Shown: positions 1 to 7,903 of the stretch, in pieces
Position numbering within the stretch: the first letter of the stretch is position 1
Layout: every line of letters begins with the position of its first letter
DNA from: Proteobacteria bacterium UBA2383
Lineage (GTDB): Bacteria > Pseudomonadota > Gammaproteobacteria > Competibacterales > Competibacteraceae
DNA length: 16,758 nucleotides
Direction of reading: 5' to 3'
Assembly: GCA_002343485.1 (NCBI GenBank)
Contig: DDST01000106.1
Span: 1-16,758 of the forward strand
The notes under the pieces: model-generated
Told to the model about the DNA's origin: nothing
Databases searched by the model: none
What the model saw: only the letters and a program-made list of their open reading frames with translations
Made by a program: the position numbers and the translations under genes

Positions 1-1050
1 GGTCTGCAGCATCCACAGCTTGCCCTTCTCGACCGTGAATTCCATGTCCTGCATGTCGCGGTAATGCCGCTCAAGCAGTCCATAATGCCGCACCAGCTCC
101 TTGTAGGCGGCCGGCATGGCCGTTTCCATCGAAGCCTTGGTCGAGCCGGCGGCGATCCGCGCCGCTTCGGTGATGTCCTGCGGGGTGCGAATGCCGGCCA
201 CGACGTCCTCACCCTGGGCGTTGACCAGGTATTCGCCATACATGACATTTTCGCCGGTACCGGGGTCGCGGGTGAAGCCCACGCCGGTCGAGCAATCGTT
301 GCCCATGTTGCCAAACACCATGGTCACGATATTGACCGCAGTGCCATTGGCCTGGTCCGGGGTGATCTTGAACTCACGGCGATAATCGACAGCGCGCTGA
401 CCCATCCACGAGTTGAACACCGCCTTGACTGCCAGCTCCAATTGCTCATAGGGGTCTTGCGGAAATGGCCGCCCGGTCTGCTCCTGGACGACTTGCAGGA
501 ATAACTGGCCGATATCGCGCAGATCTTCGGCGCTCAAAGCCACATCCACCTTCACTCCAGCGCGGCGCTTGATCGCCTCGAAGTGCTCGTCAAAATAATG
601 ATCGTCCACACCCAGCGCAATCTTGCCGAACAACTGGATGAAACGGCGGTAGGCGTCGTAGCCGAAACGCGCGTTGTCAGTCAGTTTGATCAAGCCGGCC
701 AGCGTCTTCTCATTCAAACCAAGGTTGAGAATGGTATCCATCATGCCCGGCATGGACATGGCGGAACCAGAACGCACCGACACCAAAAGGGGATTACCGG
801 CGCCGCCGAACTGCTTGCCCGTTTCCTGCTCCAGCCAAGCCATGTGCTCCCGCAAGTCACCCATGATTCCATCAGGCAAGCGATTATTGGCGTTGATGTA
901 ATCCAAGCAGGCTTCAGTAGTGATCACAAAACCTGGCGGCACCCGTAAACCAATCTGTGTCATCTCGCAGAGATTGGCACCCTTACCGCCGAGCAGCATT
1001 TTGTTCTTGCCATCCCCTTCGGTGTACTTGTAGATATACTTCTTGGTCAT
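1..1050 (-). CDS. ppdK: Pyruvate, phosphate dikinase (N-terminal part, runs off the window)
   Basis: PPDK interconverts pyruvate + ATP + Pi and phosphoenolpyruvate + AMP + PPi in the cytoplasm. The reading frame is open from the ATG at 1050 to the window edge, giving the first 350 residues of a protein usually near 880-900, so only the ATP-grasp nucleotide-binding part is present. Family motifs are clear: GGKGANL at residues 21-27, VPPGF at 38-42 with an ITTEAC sequence after it, and SVRSGSAMSMPGMMDTILNLG-type sequence at 91-111. A glycine-rich segment follows around 243-266 (FGNMG then GFTRDPGTGE). The start fits the usual PPDK N-terminus and has a modest purine stretch (GGGTAGGA) upstream. 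The gene is divergent from ibaG. A perfect FNR-type palindrome lies 18-31 bp upstream of the start, suggesting oxygen-linked control (inference). The phosphohistidine and PEP-binding domains are off the window, so their integrity cannot be judged. Confidence 0.96.
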   Translation of the reverse strand, partial: MTKKYIYKYTEGDGKNKMLLGGKGANLCEMTQIGLRVPPGFVITTEACLDYINANNRLPDGIMGDLREHMAWLEQETGKQFGGAGNPLLVSVRSGSAMSMPGMMDTILNLGLNEKTLAGLIKLTDNARFGYDAYRRFIQLFGKIALGVDDHYFDEHFEAIKRRAGVKVDVALSAEDLRDIGQLFLQVVQEQTGRPFPQDPYEQLELAVKAVFNSWMGQRAVDYRREFKITPDQANGTAVNIVTMVFGNMGNDCSTGVGFTRDPGTGENVMYGEYLVNAQGEDVVAGIRTPQDITEAARIAAGSTKASMETAMPAAYKELVRHYGLLERHYRDMQDMEFTVEKGKLWMLQT

Positions 1051-1067
1051 AATCCTACCCTTAAGAA

Positions 1068-1081
1068 TTGATTTTGATCAA
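1068..1081 (-). promoter_or_regulatory. FNR/Anr-type binding site upstream of ppdK
   Basis: TTGATTTTGATCAA matches the FNR consensus TTGAT-N4-ATCAA in all ten defined positions, and sits inside a longer palindrome (ATTTTGATCAAAAT at 1071-1084). It ends 18 bp before the ppdK ATG. A class II activator site is centred about 41 bp before the transcript start, which would put that start inside ppdK. Repression, or control of a promoter not recognised here, therefore fits better. The match is seen directly; binding and effect are inferred. Confidence 0.6.
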
Positions 1082-1406
1082 AATTCTGACTGATAACACG
1101 AGGCTTGCCCCAATAGGCCAGCACCTTGGATTGCCCGGCATAACCTTGATGGCCTGCCTGTCCAGTTTTGGTCGCCAGAATTGCGCGTGCGGAAAAGTTA
1201 TTGCCGAGGGATGCCCCAAACCGGCTCATACAACGATCCGTATCGCCCGCAAGGATAGCTACAGATCTTGCTAAATGCCAAGGTTAAACCTATTTAAAGA
1301 TACGCCTTGATCAATCGCAGTTATTTGACTTGCGGGCTGCTTGACCGGAAACTAAGGGTTTTATCGACCTACTGCCGTCCCCAACAATCCGATTCCCCAG
1401 CCCTTT
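1082..1406. other. Divergent intergenic region, ppdK / ibaG
   Basis: About 325 bp without a supported gene. Short open frames on both strands have no family resemblance. A TTGACT sequence at 1325-1330 could be a -35 element for ibaG, but the best -10 (AACTAA at 1350-1355) gives a 19 bp spacer and is weak. No strong hairpin or RNA gene was recognised. Confidence 0.5.
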
Positions 1407-1415
1407 GTGAACCCT

Positions 1416-1661
1416 ATGCAAGCCCACGATATTGAGCATCTGATTGAAGAACAACTGCCGGGCGCACAGGCCATCGTCCGCGGCGATGATGGCGTCCACT
1501 TTGAAGCCATCGTCATCAGTGACGGTTTCGCTGGAAAATCGTTAATCCAACAGCACCGGCTTGTCTATGCAGCGCTAGGTGGACGGATGGAACGCGAAGA
1601 AATCCACGCACTGTCGTTGAAAACCTGTACCCCGGATGTTTGGCAAAAATTGCAATCCTGA
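1416..1661 (+). CDS. ibaG: BolA-family iron-sulfur regulator/assembly protein IbaG (YrbA)
   Basis: This is a small BolA/IbaG-family protein of 81 residues. The family works with monothiol glutaredoxins in iron-sulfur cluster handling. The whole protein is one BolA fold: an N-terminal helix (IEHLIEEQLPGA), then a GDDGVHFEAIVIS strand region, then the family loop FAGKSLIQQHRLVYAAL, ending with EEIHALSLKT. The conserved invariant histidine region (QQHRLVYAAL, about residues 47-56) is present. An in-frame GTG at 1407 would add three residues; the ATG at 1416 was preferred, although neither has a good ribosome binding site. It lies 21 bp ahead of murA, the usual order in gammaproteobacteria, and is probably cotranscribed with it. 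Confidence 0.9.
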   Translation: MQAHDIEHLIEEQLPGAQAIVRGDDGVHFEAIVISDGFAGKSLIQQHRLVYAALGGRMEREEIHALSLKTCTPDVWQKLQS

Positions 1662-1682
1662 CCTTCCACGGACGCTGCCTTC

Positions 1683-2942
1683 ATGAGCAAACTGATTATT
1701 ACTGGCGGCGCGTGTCTGCAAGGGGAGCTGCGCGCTTCCGGCGCAAAAAACGCTGTGTTGCCAATTCTGGCTGCCACTCTGCTGGCCGATGCGCCGGTGA
1801 CTATTCGCAACGTCCCGCATTTGCAGGATGTCACCACCACCATGGAACTGCTAGGCCGGATGGGGGTAGACCTGGTGGTAGACGAAAAAATGAATATCCA
1901 GGTCGATCCTCGATCGATCCATAGTTTTCAAGCACCTTATGAACTGGTGCGGACCATGCGCGCTTCGATCCTGGTGCTGGGGCCGCTGGTCGCTCGTTTT
2001 GGCCAGGCTGATGTGTCATTGCCAGGCGGTTGTGCTATCGGTTCACGGCCGGTGAACTTGCACATCAAAGGATTGGAGGCAATGGGCGCCGATATCAAGG
2101 TCGAGAATGGCTACATTTGCGCCCGTGCCAACCGGTTGAGGGGCGCACATATCGTGCTGGATTTGGTGACGGTAACTGGCACAGAAAACCTATTAATGGC
2201 CGCGACGCTAGCGCAGGGCACAACGATCATCGAGAATGCTGCCCGTGAGCCGGAAATCGTGGATCTCGCCGAATGTTTGAACGCGATGGGTGCGCATATC
2301 AGCGGCGCTGGCACTGACACCTTGATCATTGAAGGCGTTGAAACCCTGCACGGGACACACTACCGGGTAATGCCGGATCGTATTGAGACTGGCACTTATC
2401 TATTAGCTGGCGCGATCACCGGCGGGCGAGTCAAGGTCAAGGACACCCGTCCGGATATTCTTGAGGCGGTACTGCTCAAGCTGGAGGAAACGGGCGCCCA
2501 GGTGAATACCGGTACCGACTGGATCGAAGTCGATATGAACGGTAACCGGCCCAAGGCGGTGCGCATTCGCACGGCACCCTACCCGGCCTTTCCAACCGAT
2601 ATGCAAGCCCAATTCGTCGCTCTCAACGCTGTTGCTGAAGGAACGGGCATGATTACTGAGACGGTGTTCGAAAACCGCTTTATGCACGTACTGGAACTGC
2701 AACGCATGGGCGCGCAAATTGAGCTGGAAGGCAATACTGCCGTCAGCATCGGCGTCCCCCGGCTGACCGGCGCGCCGGTGATGGCAACGGATTTGCGGGC
2801 CTCGGCCAGTTTGATCCTAGCAGCACTGATTGCGGAAGGCGATACGGTCGTTGACCGTATCTATCATATCGATCGAGGCTATGACTGCATTGAGGAAAAA
2901 CTCTCTCATCTGGGTGCGCGTATCCGCCGGACACCGGGCTGA
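1683..2942 (+). CDS. murA: UDP-N-acetylglucosamine 1-carboxyvinyltransferase MurA
   Basis: MurA transfers enolpyruvate from PEP to UDP-GlcNAc, the first committed step of peptidoglycan synthesis, in the cytoplasm. The 419-residue length is typical. Visible key residues are K22-N23 in SGAKNAVLP (substrate binding), the catalytic loop LPGGCAIGSRP with Cys117, and the FPTDMQAQF motif with Asp306. Cys117 rather than Asp at the active-site position predicts the fosfomycin-sensitive type (family knowledge). The gene sits between ibaG and hisG with gaps of 21 and 6 bp, so the cluster is probably read as one transcript. Nothing appears truncated. Confidence 0.98.
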   Translation: MSKLIITGGACLQGELRASGAKNAVLPILAATLLADAPVTIRNVPHLQDVTTTMELLGRMGVDLVVDEKMNIQVDPRSIHSFQAPYELVRTMRASILVLGPLVARFGQADVSLPGGCAIGSRPVNLHIKGLEAMGADIKVENGYICARANRLRGAHIVLDLVTVTGTENLLMAATLAQGTTIIENAAREPEIVDLAECLNAMGAHISGAGTDTLIIEGVETLHGTHYRVMPDRIETGTYLLAGAITGGRVKVKDTRPDILEAVLLKLEETGAQVNTGTDWIEVDMNGNRPKAVRIRTAPYPAFPTDMQAQFVALNAVAEGTGMITETVFENRFMHVLELQRMGAQIELEGNTAVSIGVPRLTGAPVMATDLRASASLILAALIAEGDTVVDRIYHIDRGYDCIEEKLSHLGARIRRTPG

Positions 2943-2948
2943 CCCCTC

Positions 2949-3581
2949 ATGACCGTGCATCTAACGATTGCCCTGTCTAAGGGCCGCATTTTCCAGGAAA
3001 CCCTGCCGTTGCTGGCAGCGGCTGGCATTGTTCCAGCGGATGACCCAGAAACCAGCCGTAAGCTAATTCTCGATACGAATCAATCCGATGTGAAGCTGGT
3101 GATCATTCGCGCCACGGACGTGCCAATCTACGTGCAGCATGGCGCCGCCGACCTGGGCGTAGCTGGCAAGGATGTGCTGCTGGAGCATGGCGGCGAGGGG
3201 TTGTACGAACCTCTGGATTTGCGCATTGCCCGCTGCCGGCTGATGGTGGCCGGTGATCCTAACCATCAACCCCGGCTAAGCCGGCCACGCATTGCCACCA
3301 AGTACATCAATACCACCCGGCGCTGGTTTGCCGACCAGGGCCGGCAAGTGGAGGTCATCAAGCTATACGGATCCATGGAGCTGGCACCGCTGGTTGGCCT
3401 GGCCGATTACATCGTCGATGTCGTGGATACCGGCAACACGCTGAAAGCGAATGGTCTAGCGCCGCTGGAGCACATCGCCGATATCAGTTCGCGGCTGATT
3501 ATCAATAAAGCAGCCATGAAGATGAAACACGCCCGAATCAAGGCAATCATGAAGCAAATGGCCACTGTAATTGATGCATGA
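2949..3581 (+). CDS. hisG: ATP phosphoribosyltransferase, short form (HisG-S)
   Basis: HisG condenses ATP with PRPP to give phosphoribosyl-ATP, the first step of histidine synthesis. At 210 residues it is the short form, which lacks the C-terminal histidine-sensing domain of the roughly 300-residue form. Short forms need the regulatory partner HisZ to be active (established for the family); no hisZ is in this window. Visible features are the N-terminal IALSKGR motif, the DLGVAGKDVL segment near residue 68, and the PRPP-binding signature IVDVVDTGNTLKANGL at 155-170. The ATG is 6 bp after the murA stop. hisD follows after a 64 bp gap. Confidence 0.97.
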   Translation: MTVHLTIALSKGRIFQETLPLLAAAGIVPADDPETSRKLILDTNQSDVKLVIIRATDVPIYVQHGAADLGVAGKDVLLEHGGEGLYEPLDLRIARCRLMVAGDPNHQPRLSRPRIATKYINTTRRWFADQGRQVEVIKLYGSMELAPLVGLADYIVDVVDTGNTLKANGLAPLEHIADISSRLIINKAAMKMKHARIKAIMKQMATVIDA

Positions 3582-3645
3582 TGTTCTTTAACAACAATTT
3601 GGCGCGTCTTTTCCCATGCTTTCTGTGGATAACCTGGAGCCCATC

Positions 3646-4950
3646 ATGCCGACCATTCAACGCCTGAGTACGACCGGCCCTGATTTTTGGGCGCGCCTGG
3701 AAGCGTTAATTACCTGGGAAGGCGTTGCTGACGAAACTGTGACATCAACAGTGCGCGAAATCATCAGCCAGGTACGCCAGCGCGGCGATGCTGCTCTATT
3801 GGAATATACCCAGCGTTTTGACCAATTAACCACTGCACAAGCTGCCGATCTGGAAGTTCCTGCCTCACGTTGGCGTCAAGCGCTAGAATCTCTCCCCACG
3901 AACCAGCGTATAACACTGGAAACTGCTGCTGCCCGGATTCGCGCTTATGCTAAGCGTCAGAAGCTAGAATCTTGGACCTTTACCGAAGTGGATGGCACGG
4001 TCCTTGGCCAACAGGTGACACCACTGGACCGGGTCGGGCTGTACGTACCGGGTGGCAAGGCGGCTTATCCCTCTTCAGTATTGATGAACGCCATTCCCGC
4101 CAAGGTGGCCGGCGTGCCGGAATTGGTGATGGTGGCGCCGGCACCTGGCGGTGCGCTAAATGATCTGGTACTGGCCGCTGCCGCCGTAGCAAACGTGGAT
4201 CGGGTATTCACTCTAGGTGGAGCGCAGGCGATCGCGGCATTGGCTTATGGCACCGCTACCGTGCCGTGTGTCGACAAGATCGTCGGGCCAGGCAATATCT
4301 ACGTCGCTGCTGCTAAGCGCCAGGTATTTGGTGCGGTCGGCATCGATATGATCGCTGGCCCTTCGGAAATCCTGGTGGTTTGCGATGGGTTGACCGATCC
4401 GGACTGGATCGCTATGGATTTGTTCTCACAAGCTGAGCATGACGAGGATGCTCAACCTATTTTGATCAGCCCAGATGCCGCATTCATGGAGCAGGTTATC
4501 GCTAGTGTCGAACGGTTACTGCCAGAGATGGAGCGCCGGGAGGTCATCGCAGCATCACTGACCCGGCGGGCGGCGCTGATCCAAGTGCGCGATCTGACTG
4601 AAGCAGCGCAGGTGGTCAATTTCATTGCCCCGGAGCATCTGGAACTGTCGGTGGAAAAGCCAGAGGAATTACTACCGCTCATTCGCCATGCTGGCGCGAT
4701 TTTCATGGGCCGCTATACGGCTGAAGCGTTGGGGGATTATTGCGCGGGTCCCAATCATGTGTTGCCGACCTCACGTACTGCACGGTTTTCCTCACCGTTA
4801 GGTGTCTACGATTTCCAAAAACGGTCCAGCTTGATTCATTGTTCGCCAATGGGTGCTACAACGCTAGGCAACATTGCCTCGGTGCTGGCGCGCGGCGAGG
4901 GCCTAACCGCCCATGCCCGATCAGCAGAACTGCGTCTAAAAGATATATAG
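3646..4950 (+). CDS. hisD: Histidinol dehydrogenase
   Basis: HisD oxidises L-histidinol to L-histidine in two NAD-dependent steps, the end of the pathway. The chosen ATG at 3646 has a CTGGAG ribosome binding site six bases upstream and gives 434 residues, the usual length; an ATG at 3616 would add ten residues but has no such site. Zinc ligands expected for the family are present as Gln262 and His265 (SQAEHDED), Asp364 (LGDYCAGPNHVLPTS) and His423 (TAHARSAE). The catalytic Glu330-His331 pair lies in IAPEHLEL. Conserved GPGNIYV and AGPSEILV motifs are at 214-220 and 237-244. In related bacteria hisC follows directly; here about 3 kb lies between them. Confidence 0.98.
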   Translation: MPTIQRLSTTGPDFWARLEALITWEGVADETVTSTVREIISQVRQRGDAALLEYTQRFDQLTTAQAADLEVPASRWRQALESLPTNQRITLETAAARIRAYAKRQKLESWTFTEVDGTVLGQQVTPLDRVGLYVPGGKAAYPSSVLMNAIPAKVAGVPELVMVAPAPGGALNDLVLAAAAVANVDRVFTLGGAQAIAALAYGTATVPCVDKIVGPGNIYVAAAKRQVFGAVGIDMIAGPSEILVVCDGLTDPDWIAMDLFSQAEHDEDAQPILISPDAAFMEQVIASVERLLPEMERREVIAASLTRRAALIQVRDLTEAAQVVNFIAPEHLELSVEKPEELLPLIRHAGAIFMGRYTAEALGDYCAGPNHVLPTSRTARFSSPLGVYDFQKRSSLIHCSPMGATTLGNIASVLARGEGLTAHARSAELRLKDI

Positions 4951-5440
4951 TTCACACTTTCTTAAGCCATCATTCATTTCACTCGAATTGAAATTACACT
5001 TTACAAGTGTATCTTCAGCTCTATTCAGTGCTATATAACTGCGAAATACTGATCAACTTTCTCGATGTAGCTAAACGGCATGGCGGCATCCCCCTAACCC
5101 CCGGCATCCGAACAGTCGAAGCCGGTTGATTTACGCATCTGCGCCGACGATAGCGCTTCCATGCCATACTTCTAACAAACCCAAATCGTGACAACTTTCG
5201 CCTCATGATCAGTCTGCGGCTGGAAGCCTGGATGGGTCACAAGCCCATCAATCCAGCAGGTCCTTGGCAGTCTGACCATGAATGAGTTATTGACCGGTGA
5301 TGGATTCCGGTCAGCCGTCTTAGCATAAAGCGGCCATGAGGCGAAAATATACGATAAAGCAGAGGCTACACTTTTGGGAAAGCACATCCAGCTTTACAAT
5401 AGCTCTATTAATTAAGTCGCTGGCAAAAAAAGATAGCTTT
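4951..5440. other. Gene-free region with three hairpins between hisD and the diguanylate cyclase
   Basis: No convincing gene was found in this 490 bp. It holds three separate stem-loops: TACACTT/AAGTGTA at 4995-5011; GATGGG/CCCATC extended by CTG/CAG at 5228-5256; and TGACCGG/CCGGTCA at 5291-5313. None is followed by a T-run, so none is a clear intrinsic terminator. A weak promoter-like pair, TTGGGA (5374-5379) and TACAAT (5395-5400) with a short 15 bp spacer, lies ahead of the cyclase start. Short minus-strand open frames here match nothing I recognise. The region may be a decayed remnant left by an insertion (inference). Confidence 0.5.
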
Positions 5441-7558
5441 ATGAATCCTCTGAATTCGCCAGAAGCTTCCCTTGCTGAGATTGAAAACTCGCAGCAGCAA
5501 GTTGACAAAATAATATATGCTGGACAGATCAAACTCTTATACAGCTATGCACCGCTAGCTTATTCGACCACATTGATCAACGGTTTGATTTTAGTTTTTA
5601 TTGAACGCACTTATGTTCCATTGCCGGTATTACTGGGGTGGTATGGATGCTTGACTCTGATCACAGTAAGCCGGATTGGATTAGTGTACCGTTATAACCG
5701 TGTCCACCCCTCTCCCGAAGTAGCCCATCGCTGGGCATGGTGGTACTGCATCGGGGTAGGTTTGACAGGAATCGCCTGGGGTTCTGCTGCTGTGGTGCTT
5801 TTTCCTCCCACCGCCATCGGCCATCAAGTCTTGGTGGCTTTCGTACTAGCGGGCATGTCGGCGGCGGGATTATTAGTCTTGGCGGCCAGATTGGAAGCCG
5901 TAGTAGTGTTCCTTCTACCGGCCCTGCTGCCATTATCCCTACAATTTTTTCTACAAAACAGTGAGCTGCACACCGCTATGGGTGTGATGACGCTACTGTA
6001 TTTAGGAGGCTTACTCAGCGTCGCCACTCGAATGAATCGCCTTATCCAGGATGTCTTAAGTTTGCGTTTTGATAACCAGGCATTATCAAGGGAGATCAGC
6101 GGGCGGCAGTGGGCTGAAGACGCTCTCCGCGCTAGCGAAGCACATCTGCAACGGGTGCTGGACGGCGCCAACGATGGTTTCTGGGATTGGAACATAGTAA
6201 CCGGTGAGGTACTGGTAAGTCGTCATGGGATCAAAATGCTTGGCTATCAACCTGACGAATTCCCGCCGTACATCAGCAGTTGGGAGCAGTTAGTGCATCC
6301 CAGCGATGTATCCTTGCGGCAGACTGCTCTGGACGCGCATTTTGCTGGACAGACACCACGCTATCAGGCTGAGTACCGGTTACGAGCCAAGACAGGTGAC
6401 TGGCGCTGGATTCTGGATCGAGGCAAAGTCACGGCACGCGATGCAGCAGGCCAGCCACTATGGATGGCTGGCGCTTATACCGATACGACCGATCGCCGCC
6501 TGGTCGAGGAAGCGTTGTGCGACACCCTGGTCGGAGTCCAGCACCATGATGAGCAAATGACCACTCTCAACCGTATGATCGAGCTGCTGCTATCCTGCGA
6601 AACCCGTGAAGAAGCCTATGAAATCATCGGACGCGGTGCGGCAAGGCTGTTCGAAGGCTGCACAGGTAATTTGCTGATCTGCGGGGAAGGTTCATCCACA
6701 CTGCAGGTCATGGCGACTTGGGGCAACACGCCGAGTTTGGTCGCAAACTTCCAGCAACACAATTGCTGGGCGTTGCGGCAAAGAGAGATGTATGAAGTTA
6801 GCGACCCTGCTCACAATATGCTTTGCCAGCACTTTGTCCATCCACCAACACATGCTTATTTGTGTTTACCGCTAACGGTCCGAGGAGAGACCGTCGGGTT
6901 GCTGCACCTTGGTGCAGGCAGTACGCTTGCTGGAGAGCGCTTTCGCGAGCTACGCACCCTGGCCATCACGGTTGGCGAATCCACAAAGCTGGTATTATTC
7001 AATCTCAAATTGCAAGAAGCGCTGCGCGAGCAAGCTATCCGTGACCCGCTGACTGAGTTGTTCAACCGGCGCTATCTGGATGAAACACTGCCGCGCGAAC
7101 TTCACCGTCAAGAGCGTGCGGGCGAGCCATTGGCTGTCGCAATGCTAGATTTAGACCATTTCAAGCGTTTCAATGACACCTATGGTCATGAGGCCGGCGA
7201 CGCCATTTTGCGGGCAGTCGGCAACCTGCTGCGCCGTTTCCTTCGCGCCGGCGATTTGGCCTGCCGCTATGGCGGTGAAGAATTGACCGTCGTATTACCC
7301 GGTTCTTCCTTAGACGATGCGCGGGTTCGGCTCGATACCATGCGGCAAGCAATCATGGATCTGCGCGTGCTACATCAGGATGACGTGCTGCCCACGATCA
7401 CCATTTCCATTGGGGTGGCGGTGGCGGCAGTAGGAGAAACCGATGCGTCGACCCTGCTGAACCGGGCCGACGCGGCGCTGTACCAAGCCAAAGCTCAGGG
7501 ACGTAATCGGGTCGTGGCCGCGAATCCCGGCTGGCCATACTGCGACAACCCGGATTGA
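5441..7558 (+). CDS. Membrane PAS-GAF-GGDEF diguanylate cyclase
   Basis: Predicted to make cyclic di-GMP from two GTP at the inner membrane in response to a signal. From the ATG at 5441 (705 residues), about six membrane helices lie near 33-53, 60-82, 99-121, 127-147, 150-170 and 178-197. A linker follows, then a PAS domain near 232-357 (GFWDWN start, WRWILDRG, ending in a DTTDRR PAC-like motif), a GAF-like domain near 376-522 and a GGDEF domain near 533-698. The active-site motif is GGEEL at 611-615, with Leu in place of the usual Phe. The metal-binding DLDHFKRFND starts near 570. An inhibitory-site RAGD at 602-605 is exactly five residues before GGEEL, so product inhibition is likely. The frame stays open back to an ATG at 5336, but that stretch uses rare AGG and ATA codons and neither start has a good ribosome binding site. 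It interrupts the his cluster. Confidence 0.93.
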   Translation: MNPLNSPEASLAEIENSQQQVDKIIYAGQIKLLYSYAPLAYSTTLINGLILVFIERTYVPLPVLLGWYGCLTLITVSRIGLVYRYNRVHPSPEVAHRWAWWYCIGVGLTGIAWGSAAVVLFPPTAIGHQVLVAFVLAGMSAAGLLVLAARLEAVVVFLLPALLPLSLQFFLQNSELHTAMGVMTLLYLGGLLSVATRMNRLIQDVLSLRFDNQALSREISGRQWAEDALRASEAHLQRVLDGANDGFWDWNIVTGEVLVSRHGIKMLGYQPDEFPPYISSWEQLVHPSDVSLRQTALDAHFAGQTPRYQAEYRLRAKTGDWRWILDRGKVTARDAAGQPLWMAGAYTDTTDRRLVEEALCDTLVGVQHHDEQMTTLNRMIELLLSCETREEAYEIIGRGAARLFEGCTGNLLICGEGSSTLQVMATWGNTPSLVANFQQHNCWALRQREMYEVSDPAHNMLCQHFVHPPTHAYLCLPLTVRGETVGLLHLGAGSTLAGERFRELRTLAITVGESTKLVLFNLKLQEALREQAIRDPLTELFNRRYLDETLPRELHRQERAGEPLAVAMLDLDHFKRFNDTYGHEAGDAILRAVGNLLRRFLRAGDLACRYGGEELTVVLPGSSLDDARVRLDTMRQAIMDLRVLHQDDVLPTITISIGVAVAAVGETDASTLLNRADAALYQAKAQGRNRVVAANPGWPYCDNPD

Positions 7559-7722
7559 GGATCTAGCACGCTAGAGGAAATGCAAGTAGATATGATACCG
7601 TTTCTCAATAACTATTTTGCTGGCCAGCCCGCAACCCGCCAATCGGGCAATCCTGTAACCGCGTTTGCGAGACCATATTGAGAAAATCTTCCCACACGAT
7701 GAATTCGAGAAAAACACCCTAT

Positions 7723-7762
7723 TTGCAAAACAATCAAAACAAATGATAATTATTTCTATCAT
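7723..7762 (+). promoter_or_regulatory. Possible promoter overlapped by a Fur-like palindrome
   Basis: TTGCAA (7723-7728) and GATAAT (7745-7750) form a possible sigma-70 promoter with a 16 bp spacer; the -10 matches five of six consensus bases and the -35 four of six. The -10 lies inside a perfect inverted repeat, ATGATA-N8-TATCAT (7743-7762). Its first half, TGATAATTATT, matches the Fur core; over the 15-base core the match is about 12. A repressor bound here would cover the -10. No protein gene starts nearby, so the product, if any, would be a short RNA or a long hisC leader (inference). Confidence 0.3.
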
Positions 7763-7884
7763 ATTGAAAAATATTACGAAACAACTTGTTATTTTGAGAC
7801 AAAAACGAGGATTTACAGCATTAAACAATGATAAGCAATACAAGAAAGGGACGCTCGTGGATTTCCAGCGCCTAAAAATTGAAT

Positions 7885-7903
7885 ATTGACGAATTCAGTC
7901 AAT
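7885..7903. repeat. Operator-like inverted repeat upstream of hisC
   Basis: ATTGAC and GTCAAT form perfect 6-base arms around GAATTCA. It lies 57 bp before the hisC start and has no T-run after it, so it looks more like a protein-binding dyad than a terminator. No regulator is assigned. Confidence 0.3.

Noticed and set aside
64..948. Open frames of 146 and 121 residues on the plus strand
   Set aside because: They lie antisense to ppdK, whose minus-strand product has clear PPDK motifs throughout this stretch.
1123..1284. ACCTTGG ... CCAAGGT inverted repeat in the ppdK-ibaG gap
   Set aside because: Seven bases separated by about 150 bp is within chance expectation.
5021..5387. Two minus-strand frames of 61 and 71 residues after hisD, considered as transposase remnants
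   Set aside because: No transposase motif or family resemblance could be identified, and no terminal inverted repeats or target duplication were found around the cyclase block.
7571..7889. Overlapping small frames on both strands in the AT-rich gap
   Set aside because: Low-complexity composition, no ribosome binding site, no known motif; open frames are expected by chance there on at least one strand.
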